Below, in pieces: positions 7,274 through 14,470 of a stretch of DNA of 20,201 nt. Location of the stretch: assembly GCA_041623895.1 (NCBI GenBank), contig JBFJVZ010000087.1:1-20201 (forward strand), read 5' to 3'. Position numbers and translations under genes: made by a program. The notes beneath the pieces are model-generated. The model saw only the letters and a program-made list of their open reading frames with translations. It ran no database searches and was not told the origin of the DNA. How positions within the stretch are numbered: the stretch's first letter is position 1; every line of letters begins with the position of its first letter. This DNA is from JBFJVZ01 sp041623895 (GTDB lineage: Bacteria; Planctomycetota; Planctomycetia; Pirellulales; Pirellulaceae).

Positions 7274-8128
7274 GTGACAAACGGGAGCAATCCGATGTCG
7301 CCACCAATTTCCCAGCCTAAATCGCCGACCAGCCCTTCCGGCCAGGCGACGGTGGTGTTCTTGGGCACCGGGACCAGCGTTGGCGTCCCGGCTCTGGGTT
7401 GCAAGTGCGACGTCTGCAAGAGCGCCGATCCCAAAAACAACCGTACCCGATCGGCTGTGTTGTTCCAGTTAGCAAACGGAAACCTGCTGGTCGATACACC
7501 GCCCGATCTGAGGCAGCAGCTGCTTCGCGAACACATTGATCTTGTTCATGGGGTGCTGTTCACGCACGAGCACGCCGACCACATCTTTGGCCTCGATGAT
7601 TTGCGGCTGTTTCCCTTTCGGCTCGGCGCGCCGGTGCCGCTGTATTGTCAAAGCAAAGTAGAAGAGCGGATTCGCCGATCGTACGACTACGCATTTTGCG
7701 ATCGCGAACCCACCCACCCGGGTGCAAAGCCGCAACTGGAAATTCACACCATTGATCATCGGCGATTCCAAGTCTTGGGTGCGGAAATCACCCCGATCCC
7801 GATGACGCATGGCCCTCATTTTGACGTCTTGGGGTTTCGCGTCGGCGATTTCGCCTACTGTACCGACACCAACGGTATTCCGGACAGTTCGCTGGAATTG
7901 CTGCAGGGATTGCAGACTTTTGTGATTGGCGCGCTTCGCTTTAAGCCGCATCCGACACATTTTAATCTCGACGAGGCAATTGAGGTTGCCCGGCGATTGA
8001 AACCAAAGCGGACGCTGCTGACCCATCTATCGCACGATTTGGATCACGGCCCGGTCAGTGAGTCACTACCGGAGGGGATTGAATTGGCATTCGATGGCCT
8101 GCGGGTGCCGCTGCGGCTGTCGCCGTAA
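7274..8128 (+). CDS. PhnP-like metallo-beta-lactamase-fold hydrolase
   Basis: 284 residues from the GTG at 7274 (278 aa from the ATG at 7295). It carries GTGTSVGVP at residues 31-39 and then the Cys cluster C43, C45, C48 (LGCKCDVC), the structural zinc site typical of PhnP relatives. The metal-binding signature THEHADH follows at 97-103 (H98, H100, D102, H103), with later TDTNG and THLSHD segments. PhnP hydrolyses cyclic phosphoribosyl phosphate in phosphonate breakdown, but no other phn gene is nearby, and the wider family includes general phosphodiesterases. The exact substrate is therefore unknown. It is predicted cytoplasmic and binds two catalytic metal ions. The gene is monocistronic by position, 74 bp before the DUF485 gene on the same strand. 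Confidence 0.88.
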   Translation: MTNGSNPMSPPISQPKSPTSPSGQATVVFLGTGTSVGVPALGCKCDVCKSADPKNNRTRSAVLFQLANGNLLVDTPPDLRQQLLREHIDLVHGVLFTHEHADHIFGLDDLRLFPFRLGAPVPLYCQSKVEERIRRSYDYAFCDREPTHPGAKPQLEIHTIDHRRFQVLGAEITPIPMTHGPHFDVLGFRVGDFAYCTDTNGIPDSSLELLQGLQTFVIGALRFKPHPTHFNLDEAIEVARRLKPKRTLLTHLSHDLDHGPVSESLPEGIELAFDGLRVPLRLSP

Positions 8129-8202
8129 CACGGCTTCGCTGATTCTGGTTACCTTAGGGCCAAGTTCGGCTACGTGAATTGGTCATTTCCATCGGTAACT
8201 TC

Positions 8203-8493
8203 ATGAAACCATCCTCTTCACCGACGTCACCCGAGCGGCAATACAACGTCCGCTTGGGTTTGATTCTGTTCACGATTTATCTCGCGCTTTATCTCGGCTT
8301 TGTTCTGATCAACGCCCTCAACGCCCAATTGATGGAAACGATTGTCTTGGCGGGTCTGAACTTGGCGATCGTATACGGCATGGCGTTGATTGTGATTGCA
8401 TTGGTTTTGGCTCTGATTTACGGGACGATGTGTAAGCCCGAACCAATCGAGCCGACGGCAGCGGAGGCGACTGACCAGGAGGAATCCACTTGA
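8203..8493 (+). CDS. DUF485 small membrane protein, partner of ActP-type symporter
   Basis: 96 residues from the ATG at 8203; a TTG at 8179 would add only eight residues. A short polar N-terminus leads into two membrane helices (LGLILFTIYLALYLGFVLI and a second one ending ALVLALIYG), then an acidic tail. DUF485 proteins (YjcH in E. coli) are encoded just before acetate symporter genes and are thought to assist or regulate the transporter. The stop codon TGA (8491-8493) overlaps the TTG start of the symporter (8490-8492), so translation of the two is probably coupled. No clear ribosome site precedes 8203. Confidence 0.85.
   Translation: MKPSSSPTSPERQYNVRLGLILFTIYLALYLGFVLINALNAQLMETIVLAGLNLAIVYGMALIVIALVLALIYGTMCKPEPIEPTAAEATDQEEST
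8477..8482 (+). promoter_or_regulatory. Strong Shine-Dalgarno fixing a TTG start within the upstream gene
   Basis: AGGAGG sits inside the end of the DUF485 gene, 7 nt before the TTG at 8490. Together with the TTGA stop/start overlap, this decides the symporter start and indicates translational coupling. Confidence 0.85.
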
Positions 8494-10415
8494 TTTACGA
8501 AGCATCCTGGACCGCTGTCATTGTCTTCATGCTGTTCGTGATCGGCACGGTCGCACTTAGTTTCTTTCTTGGCCGGAAAGCCAAGTCATCGGCCGGCTAC
8601 TTTGCGGCGCATGGCCAGATCCCCTGGGCGGTCAACGGTGTCGCTTTTGCGGGCGACTATTTGTCGGCGGCTTCATTCCTTGGCATTTGCGGAATGATCG
8701 CCTCGTACGGATACGACGGATTTCTGTATTCGATTGGTTTTTTAGCAGGCTGGATCGTCGCTTTATTTGTGATTGCCGAGCCCATGAAACGGCTCGGTCG
8801 GTTTACATTTGCCGACGCGTTGGACGCAAAATTCAATTCACGAGGCATCAAGGCGGCCGCCGGCATCAGCACATTGATCGTCAGCGTCTTTTATCTGATC
8901 CCGCAAATGGTTGGTGCTGGTTCGTTGATCACCCCGCTGCTGGGCTTTCCGCATTGGGTCGGCGTTGTCTTGGTGGGGATCGTGGTGATCACGATCGTGG
9001 TGACTGCCGGCATGGTGTCCACAACGTGGGTGCAGTTTCTGAAAGGTTCGCTGCTGGTCATCTTTAGCGCCGTTTTGGTCGTCATGGTGTTGGCCCGCGG
9101 ATTCACAACCGGTAGCGACCCCTTCCAGACGATCGGGCCGATCGCCGCAGCTGACTTGAGTGCCGCTGAAATTGATGGTCGCGCCGTGATCAGGGCCGAC
9201 GACGGCTGGCAGGAACATCCGGAGTTTGTCCGCCTGGCCGCCAAAGACGGTGTCGGGTTTGACATCTTCCACGTTGAATCCACCGCTGATTCTGATCAAA
9301 AACTTTTGCGACAGGCGCAAGCGATCACGACGCGAGGGGGCGAAGAATTCATCGACGGTGCACCAAAAGGCAAAGCTGCCGACGAGAAACAACTTCAGCC
9401 CGCCGGCTACCTTTCGGAGCTGCCGGAGGGCAAGAGCGAGACGGGAGCTCTGGGCCCAATATCGTTCCTGACAACGCTTAGAGACAGCAAAGTGATGCTG
9501 TGGCGGAACACGAAAATTGCCCATCCCAGTGCTGCTACCACCACGGTCTACTTTCAGAAAGAAACAGAAGGTCCAGCCGTGCTTCGACCGGGTGAGCATC
9601 CCAAGTTTGCCGGCATTCGCAGCGAAGAATCGATGGGCTCGTTGAACTTTCTGTCATTGATGCTGGCGCTATTCTGTGGGACGGCGTCGTTGCCTCACAT
9701 CTTGATTCGCTATTACACCGTCAAAGATGGCGCCGCGGCGCGGAAGAGTACGATTGTCGGGATTGCCAGTATCGGATTCTTTTACGTGTTGACGCTGTAC
9801 CTGGGATTGGGTGCGATGACCAGCGGTGCGCTTGACTTGACGGACTCCAACATGTCGGCCCCGCTATTGGCTCGCAGCATCAGCGATCTGCTGTTTGCGA
9901 TTATTTCGGCGATCGCATTCACCACCGTCCTGGGCACGGTCAGCGGACTGATCTTGGCCAGCAGCGGCGCGGTGGCTCACGACTTGTTGGACGGAGTGTT
10001 CGGAGTCGAACTAAACGAGTCGTCTCAAGTTCGCGTTGCCAAAATCGCTGCGATAGTCGTCGGCGGCATTGCCATCGTGCTGGGGATCCTGTTCAAAGAA
10101 TTGAATGTCGGTTATCTGGTGGGTTGGGCCTTCAATGTTGCTGCCAGCGCCAACCTGCCCGCTCTGTTGATGCTGTTGTTTTGGAAGCGGACGACCAAAG
10201 AAGGAATCATCTGGAGCGTGGTTGTCGGATTGTTTAGCTCGTTGGGTTGGATTTTGCTTTCGGCCGACACCTACAAGAGTGTTTATGGCTTGGATCCGGC
10301 AGATGCACTCGCGCCTTTCAGCCAGCCCGGGATCGTGACGATTCCGCTGGCGTTCTTAACATTGATCGTGGTCTCGTTGATGACACGGCCAGAAACCGCG
10401 TCCGACGAATCGTGA
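8490..10415 (+). CDS. actP: Sodium:solute symporter, ActP/VC_2705 type (cation/acetate)
   Basis: 641 residues, inner membrane, with about 13 helices. Sequence landmarks of the ActP branch are clear: FAGDYLSAASFLGICGMIA near residue 54, a GTASLPHILIRYYTV segment near residue 403, and AFNVAASANLPALLMLLFWKR near residue 548. The family couples cation entry to uptake of acetate and other short carboxylates. The preceding DUF485 gene supports this branch. Odd feature: residues of about 205-385 form a long hydrophilic insertion between membrane segments, rich in charged residues, where E. coli ActP (about 550 aa) has only a short loop. That accounts for the extra length. TTG start with a strong ribosome site. 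The substrate is inferred from family, not shown; no acetyl-CoA synthetase gene is in the window. Confidence 0.9.
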   Translation: MIYEASWTAVIVFMLFVIGTVALSFFLGRKAKSSAGYFAAHGQIPWAVNGVAFAGDYLSAASFLGICGMIASYGYDGFLYSIGFLAGWIVALFVIAEPMKRLGRFTFADALDAKFNSRGIKAAAGISTLIVSVFYLIPQMVGAGSLITPLLGFPHWVGVVLVGIVVITIVVTAGMVSTTWVQFLKGSLLVIFSAVLVVMVLARGFTTGSDPFQTIGPIAAADLSAAEIDGRAVIRADDGWQEHPEFVRLAAKDGVGFDIFHVESTADSDQKLLRQAQAITTRGGEEFIDGAPKGKAADEKQLQPAGYLSELPEGKSETGALGPISFLTTLRDSKVMLWRNTKIAHPSAATTTVYFQKETEGPAVLRPGEHPKFAGIRSEESMGSLNFLSLMLALFCGTASLPHILIRYYTVKDGAAARKSTIVGIASIGFFYVLTLYLGLGAMTSGALDLTDSNMSAPLLARSISDLLFAIISAIAFTTVLGTVSGLILASSGAVAHDLLDGVFGVELNESSQVRVAKIAAIVVGGIAIVLGILFKELNVGYLVGWAFNVAASANLPALLMLLFWKRTTKEGIIWSVVVGLFSSLGWILLSADTYKSVYGLDPADALAPFSQPGIVTIPLAFLTLIVVSLMTRPETASDES

Positions 10416-10446
10416 GGACGTCTTAGCTGGGGGCGCACTTTTAACG

Positions 10447-10503
10447 TAGCTGGCCAGACTTCAGTGAATCGCCGAATGACCCGAATTCTGGCGAATCCGG
10501 CTA
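10447..10503. repeat. Dispersed imperfect palindrome, copy 1
   Basis: The right arm 10481-10503 is the exact reverse complement of 20140-20162, and identity extends to 26 nt (10481-10506 against 20137-20162). The left arm (TAGCTGGCCAGACTTCAG) is a shortened version of the other arm seen in copy 2. The element occupies the gap between the symporter and the next convergent gene and may also act as a terminator. No encoded protein. Confidence 0.85.
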
Positions 10504-10524
10504 CCCGAAAATCTAACTCGAGCA

Positions 10525-10875
10525 CTAGCTGCCCAACGCAAAGGGAAACAGCAGGAACAGGGTCACGATCACCATGAACAACGGAAAAATGTATCGCTTC
10601 TGCTCGCGGCGAATGCAAAAGCCAAGCAAGAATGCCACGACGCCGATGGCAGCCAGCAAGACTAAGATGGGCAGGTCGATCGGCTGATCAGACGGAGACG
10701 ACGGTATGAATCTGTCCAGCAACGCGACCGCCGGAAACAGACACCAGAACGCCGCACCCGTGCAAATGACTGTGCCGGCGATCCGTCTGAATTTTGTCCT
10801 GGCAAGCGGATCGGGCGGTTGGCTGCGACGATTCAGGGCCGGCGTTCGATAAGGATTCAATTCCGACTCGCTCAT
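10525..10875 (-). CDS. Small three-helix membrane protein with N-terminal NPYRTP motif
   Basis: 116 residues. The start ATG at 10875 follows GGAGGA by 9 nt, which decides it. After a polar N-terminus with NPYRTP (residues 7-12) and several Arg residues come three hydrophobic helices: a first near residues 35-55 (GTVICTGAAFWCLF), a second near 68-90 and a third at the C-terminus ending FPFALGS. Short membrane proteins beginning NPYxxP are frequent in planctomycetes, but their role is not known to me. The TAG stop lies inside a repeat-associated TAGTGCT motif. Upstream, 150 bp separate it from the retropepsin-like gene on the same strand. Confidence 0.72.
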   Translation of the reverse strand: MSESELNPYRTPALNRRSQPPDPLARTKFRRIAGTVICTGAAFWCLFPAVALLDRFIPSSPSDQPIDLPILVLLAAIGVVAFLLGFCIRREQKRYIFPLFMVIVTLFLLFPFALGS

Positions 10876-11025
10876 GGCAAGCTGTCCTCCACACACAGAA
10901 TCCTAAATCATATCCCGATTCACTACGGCCAAACTCATGAAATTGATCGCCTTCCCAGCCTCTGACGCCTGAATAAATTTTTCGCACTCAAATCGTGGTT
11001 GGCCGTTCGCGACTCGGCTCGTCCA

Positions 11026-12144
11026 TCACTCCGCTGCAACCCGCAACATTTTCAGCGACTTTTCTGCCGCATCGATCTCGAATTTGAAATTTCCCAGAAA
11101 GCTCATCCCCAGCAGCGGTTCGGCGCCCACGGCCGCAGGATCAAGTATTGCCGCGTCGACATTTTCGGCCTCGAATTCGCCAACGCGGACCCGCTGCAGG
11201 GTGACCAGTCTACCCGGAATCGAGCGGCCATCGGCCATCATCAAACGCAGTTCCCGTGCCTCCAAGGGGACTTTGATCCCCAGCTGCGCTGCGGTGTTGG
11301 AGGGCAAGCTGATCAAGGTTGCTCCGCTGTCAACGACCATTCGCGCCGTCTTATTCCCGACAACGACGTCGACGTACAGCGAACCTGAGCGAACGTCTAA
11401 CGGAATCGACTCGCTAAAGATCTCCTGCTCTATCTTTTCAATCCGTTTATCCAGGGTGGCCAAGACGTCGTTTGCCGTGACCTCGGCCGGCGTCTCGAAA
11501 TTCTGATGCATCACTTTCAAGGCAATTTTTGCGTTCGCATCGCTTAGCGCAGCGTCGAGTTCCCGCTTGGCGGTATTGAAGTCGCGGCGGATTGCCAGCA
11601 CTGTTTCGGCGTAACCTGATTCGGCCTCATTCAGCTGCACTCGCTTTTCAGCCGCATCGGACTTTGCTTGTTGTTCTTGGTCGGCCAGGGCGCGCATTTT
11701 TGTCCGCGTGGCTTCGATCAAACCGACGATTCGGTTATTCGCAGCCGTGTCGCGACCGGCAACGCGGGCCAATTGAAGATTCAACTCGCCCTGCTGAAGA
11801 TCCAGTCGCTTCACTTCTGCTCGGATCGCCATCGCTCGATCACTGGCCGCTTTCCATTCCTGGTGAATCAGTCGAAGCTCGCGTTTTTGTCGAGCAAGCG
11901 CGGTGATGGCTCGAGCCACTTCCGCGGTGCCCGTGCTGCGAATCGTTTTCCCGCTCCGTGCAAGCCCGATATCTTGTAGAATCTTGTCAGCCTTGGCGAC
12001 GACATCGGGGCCGAATTTGCCCGATGTTTGCTGTGCTTGGCCTCCTGTTTGCTGTTGTCCATTGTCGCCCTGCCCGTTTGTGTCGCAGCACAACAGGATG
12101 GTGGCAAGGATGGTCGGAATGATCCGTAAATGAGGATTCAACAT
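11026..12144 (-). CDS. Secreted coiled-coil protein with C-terminal retropepsin-like aspartic protease domain
   Basis: 372 residues from the ATG at 12144. The N-terminus (NPHLRIIPTILATILLCC) is a signal peptide, possibly a lipoprotein type given the Cys pair, followed by a Gln/Gly-rich linker. Residues of about 60-235 are Lys/Glu/Ala/Arg-rich and helical, probably coiled coil. The last 120 residues form a single-lobe clan AA protease: MVVDSGATLISLP with D272 as the catalytic Asp (DSG instead of the more common DTG), then a flap-like LMMADGR and the closing LLGMSFLGNFKFEID. Single-lobe enzymes act as dimers; the coiled coil could supply dimerisation (inference). The longer frame upstream has no signal peptide at its start and overlaps the divergent gene, so I reject it. 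Substrate unknown. Confidence 0.82.
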   Translation of the reverse strand: MLNPHLRIIPTILATILLCCDTNGQGDNGQQQTGGQAQQTSGKFGPDVVAKADKILQDIGLARSGKTIRSTGTAEVARAITALARQKRELRLIHQEWKAASDRAMAIRAEVKRLDLQQGELNLQLARVAGRDTAANNRIVGLIEATRTKMRALADQEQQAKSDAAEKRVQLNEAESGYAETVLAIRRDFNTAKRELDAALSDANAKIALKVMHQNFETPAEVTANDVLATLDKRIEKIEQEIFSESIPLDVRSGSLYVDVVVGNKTARMVVDSGATLISLPSNTAAQLGIKVPLEARELRLMMADGRSIPGRLVTLQRVRVGEFEAENVDAAILDPAAVGAEPLLGMSFLGNFKFEIDAAEKSLKMLRVAAE

Positions 12145-12805
12145 GCTGAGCAATCTGTTGTTGCAAGGTAATGATCGTAGTCTAACCACCGCGGCACATC
12201 GGCCGCGGTTTTCTCGTTGGACCATCTGGATGATTCTGGTCTTTTTGACGCTTTTCACCCAAGAATGTCTCGCAAAAACTCCGTTGACGACGCTGCGACG
12301 CCAGACCCGTGAGCTGTTGCGGCAGGCGGCCATCACACCTCAGGGCCATCAAAAAGATGATGCGGTCGCGGCACTTTGCGATCTGTACGTGCTGATCAGG
12401 CAGGATGCCCGCTACACCGAAAGCGAAATGCTGCAGCAGGATGCCGCAAAAATTCGGCGTCGCCTGCTGACAATCTCCACACGTCGCGAAGCTCAACTGA
12501 AAAGGGCGGAAATTCCCAAGTCCGCAAGCCTGTCCAGCGATGTCGATGCCGCGATCCGGGAAGCGCTCGAATCTGAGGATCCAGGGAAGTTGGGCAAACT
12601 TGCCTTCCAGGGCGGGCAGGCGGCTGGTGGTTTCGATAACGGCTGGCAGCTTGTAGAGTTAATTCAGCGGATCGTCGAGCCTGACTTTTGGGATGCTCAG
12701 GGCGGCCCAGGCACGATCCGATATTTTGCGCTGCGACGAGTCTTGGTCGTGCGAGCCACTAGCGATGTCCACGAGCAAATCCGTGATTTGCTGCTTTCTC
12801 TGTGA
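12143..12805 (+). CDS. Exported protein with C-terminal secretin-N-domain-like segment
   Basis: 220 residues from the ATG at 12143, or 191 from the ATG at 12230, which places a hydrophobic export signal (MILVFLTLFTQECLA) directly at the N-terminus. I think 12230 is at least as likely. A charged helical middle region contains LYVLIRQDARYTESE and many Arg/Lys. The last 55 residues (WQLVELIQRIVEPDFWD, then GGPGTIRYF, then LVVRATSDVHEQIRDLL) follow a pattern that recurs in planctomycete proteins and resembles the small STN/secretin N-domain, which binds partners in envelope complexes. It is divergent from the protease gene, the ATGs sharing a CATG, and lies 36 bp before yacG. Function unknown. 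Confidence 0.7.
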   Translation: MLSNLLLQGNDRSLTTAAHRPRFSRWTIWMILVFLTLFTQECLAKTPLTTLRRQTRELLRQAAITPQGHQKDDAVAALCDLYVLIRQDARYTESEMLQQDAAKIRRRLLTISTRREAQLKRAEIPKSASLSSDVDAAIREALESEDPGKLGKLAFQGGQAAGGFDNGWQLVELIQRIVEPDFWDAQGGPGTIRYFALRRVLVVRATSDVHEQIRDLLLSL

Positions 12806-12841
12806 CCTGTTTCCTTGTACACTCTTCGCCACCAGAGGGAT

Positions 12842-13060
12842 ATGAACGCAGGGTCATCAAGCCATAAGTCAGTGTTGATGGTTTGCCCAACATGTGGACG
12901 CCGTTTCTCTTTGGTTGAAACCGCGACACCGCCGTTCTGCAGTGAGCGGTGTCAGTTGATCGACTTGGGTCGTTGGTTGGATGAAGAGATAGGACTTCCT
13001 CATGAGGGAGATCCGGGGGATTCGCCCGTGGAAGAGCGACCAAACTCGGATGATCACTAA
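12842..13060 (+). CDS. yacG: YacG-type zinc-binding DNA gyrase inhibitor
   Basis: 72 residues from the ATG at 12842, preceded by AGAGGG at close spacing. The YacG zinc knuckle is intact: C15-P-T-C18 and C33-S-E-R-C37, followed by the LIDLGRWLDEE helix that defines the family. E. coli YacG binds GyrB and blocks DNA binding by gyrase. Here the gene follows a secreted-protein gene by 36 bp and could be read from the same transcript. The usual neighbour coaE is not present in the window. The acidic C-terminal tail is normal for the family. Confidence 0.9.
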   Translation: MNAGSSSHKSVLMVCPTCGRRFSLVETATPPFCSERCQLIDLGRWLDEEIGLPHEGDPGDSPVEERPNSDDH

Positions 13061-13173
13061 AAACGGTGGTCCCGCGACTTGTCCAGCGGCAGGGAACGCA
13101 GCGGAACCCGTGACGGATTCGTGGGACGAGTGCCGGAAGTTGGAAATAACCTTGATCATGACGGTAGCCCATT

Positions 13174-13245
13174 GGTAACCCGAAGCGTGAGAGCGTGAGC
13201 GAGGCGACAAATCACGCAATTCCCTCGCTCACGCTTCGGGTTACC
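13174..13245. repeat. Dispersed palindrome of the TRSVSEG type
   Basis: GGTAACCCGAAGCGTGAG (13174-13191) pairs perfectly with 13228-13245. The left arm has an extra AGCGTGAG (8 nt) that duplicates its own inner part, and the inner CGAGG/CCCTCG continues the stem. Read on the minus strand, the right arm translates as VTRSVSEG, a peptide I recall from many spurious planctomycete open frames, suggesting a high-copy element (recalled, not checked). It lies between yacG and mscL. The rest of 13061-13325 holds nothing else I recognise. Confidence 0.85.
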
Positions 13246-13325
13246 AGGTAAACGGCAAATACGAATCCCGCCACTAGACGGGTCCAGCGGCATCGGCTGG
13301 CTACCTTTTCAGGAGCGATAACAAG

Positions 13326-13757
13326 ATGGGAATGGTCAAAGAATTCAAGGAATTTGCCCTCAAGGGAAACATGGTCGACATGGCGGTCGGGATCGTGATC
13401 GGCGGCGCGTTTGGCACCGTGGTCAAATCGATCGTCGAAGACGTGATCACGCCTCCGTTGGGTTTGCTGACCGAAAAAGTCGACTTCAAGACGATGGGGT
13501 GGGTGCTTCGAGAAGCGGACGAAGCCGCCGGAATCACCGAAATCAAAATCGCCTACGGGTCTCTGCTCAACAACCTGATCAGCTGTCTGATCGTCGCCTT
13601 TGCCGTATTCTTGATGGTCAAAATCATGAATCGGGTTCGGAAGCAGTTCGAGCAAGAGGCAGCGACTCCGGATCCGACCACCAAGAAGTGTGATGCCTGC
13701 AAGATGGAGATCCCCATCGAGGCCACCAAATGCGGCCACTGCACTTCCCCGCTTTAG
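13326..13757 (+). CDS. mscL: Large-conductance mechanosensitive channel MscL with Cys4 tail
   Basis: 143 residues. The ATG at 13326 follows AGGAGC by 9 nt. The N-terminal helix and first membrane segment (KEFKEFALKGN, then MAVGIVIGGAFGTVVKSIVED) match the family closely, with the second helix near residues 78-100 (NLISCLIVAFAVFLMVKI). MscL opens under membrane tension and releases solutes during hypo-osmotic shock, acting as a homopentamer. Where enterobacterial MscL ends in a short amphipathic bundle, this protein ends in a small treble-clef or ribbon-like unit with C122, C125, C136 and C139 (CDAC ... CGHC), which probably binds zinc. Monocistronic by position, followed by a hairpin and a strong terminator. 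Confidence 0.95.
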   Translation: MGMVKEFKEFALKGNMVDMAVGIVIGGAFGTVVKSIVEDVITPPLGLLTEKVDFKTMGWVLREADEAAGITEIKIAYGSLLNNLISCLIVAFAVFLMVKIMNRVRKQFEQEAATPDPTTKKCDACKMEIPIEATKCGHCTSPL

Positions 13758-13779
13758 TCTGCACCTCCCCGGTGTAGAC
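13757..13779 (+). other. Hairpin starting at the mscL stop codon
   Basis: GTCTGCACC (13757-13765) pairs with GGTGTAGAC (13771-13779), nine pairs including one G-U, around a TCCCC loop. No U-tract follows. It could protect the mscL 3' end or fold with the terminator downstream. Confidence 0.5.
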
Positions 13780-13852
13780 TGCTCGCGTTGCCGATATCTC
13801 AGCCTTTACATCGGCTGGCCTTGAGGCGACACTATTACATCAACCATCACCG

Positions 13853-13891
13853 AAAGCCTTTCCCCCCGCCAGGGAAAGGTTTTCTTTTTTT
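13853..13891 (+). terminator. Strong intrinsic terminator between mscL and greA
   Basis: CCTTTCCC (13857-13864) pairs with GGGAAAGG (13872-13879) around a 7-nt loop. It is extended by AAAG on the 5' side and followed by TTTTCTTTTTTT. This is the clearest rho-independent terminator in the window. It ends 51 nt before the preferred greA start, so it may terminate mscL, attenuate greA, or both. Confidence 0.88.
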
Positions 13892-13942
13892 GTGTCTGAA
13901 CACAACCGTTTGACACCATCATTGCAGAAAGGGGTCAGAGTC

Positions 13943-14425
13943 ATGCTCGATTCGGTGCCGATGACGCGCGAGGGCTACAACAAGATCAAAGCCGAGATCC
14001 ATCGACTTGAAAACGAAGTGATGCCGGAGATTACGCAGAAAATCGCGGACGCGCGCGCCGAAGGTGATTTGAAGGAAAACGCTGAGTATCACGCGCAACG
14101 CGAAAATCAAGGAAAACTGGCGGCCAAGATCGGCCAACTCAAAGACAAGCTGGTCCGCGCCAGTATCGTTGACGTTTCGCAGTTGCCCAAGGACGAAGTC
14201 GTGTTTGGCTGTACCGTGACGGTCGAAGATTTAGCCTATGGCGACGAAGAAGAATTCACGCTGGTGGGTGCTGGCGAGGAGGATTATGACGCCGGAAAAA
14301 TCTTGGTGACCAGCCCCTTTGGTCAGGGGCTCGTCGGCAAGAAAGTTGGCCAGACAGCGGAGATCGAAGTGCCCGCGGGAACGCAAAAGTTCAAGATCTT
14401 GAAGATCGAATTCAAAGACGCTTAG
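13943..14425 (+). CDS. greA: Transcription elongation factor GreA
   Basis: 160 residues from the ATG at 13943; the family is about 158. The upstream in-frame GTG at 13892 lies at the end of the terminator T-tract and is rejected. The N-terminal coiled coil carries the acidic tip ARAEGDLKENAEYH with D42 and E45, which coordinate the second metal ion in the RNA polymerase secondary channel so that backtracked transcripts are cleaved. The C-terminal FKBP-like domain (VTSPFGQGLVGKKVG) is complete. An AAAGGGG stretch lies 9 nt upstream and overlaps GGGTCAGA, a motif also found in the repeat at 14471. The TAG stop is the first codon of the TAGTGCTTTGTCA motif. Confidence 0.95.
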   Translation: MLDSVPMTREGYNKIKAEIHRLENEVMPEITQKIADARAEGDLKENAEYHAQRENQGKLAAKIGQLKDKLVRASIVDVSQLPKDEVVFGCTVTVEDLAYGDEEEFTLVGAGEEDYDAGKILVTSPFGQGLVGKKVGQTAEIEVPAGTQKFKILKIEFKDA

Positions 14426-14435
14426 TGCTTTGTCA
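14423..14435 (+). repeat. TAGTGCTTTGTCA dispersed motif at the greA stop
   Basis: A 13-nt sequence identical to 20111-20123. Its first three bases are the greA stop codon. A shorter form (TAGTGCT) on the minus strand at 10521-10527 likewise supplies the stop codon of the NPYRTP gene. Confidence 0.75.
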
Positions 14436-14470
14436 GAAATAGAAATGGGGCTTCAACACCTTGGGGAAAT

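Noticed and set aside
8838..9599. 253-residue minus-strand open frame
   Set aside because: Antisense shadow of the symporter; His/Asp-rich repeats mirror the opposite strand.
12145..12336. 64-residue N-terminal extension of the aspartic protease-like protein
   Set aside because: It overlaps the divergent gene and hides the export signal that starts at 12144.
13212..13739. 175-residue minus-strand open frame ending in VTRSVSEG
   Set aside because: Antisense to mscL and its tail is a translated palindromic repeat.
13910..13938. TTGACA as -35 of a greA promoter
   Set aside because: No -10-like hexamer at 16-18 nt, and the start point would fall at or after the ATG.
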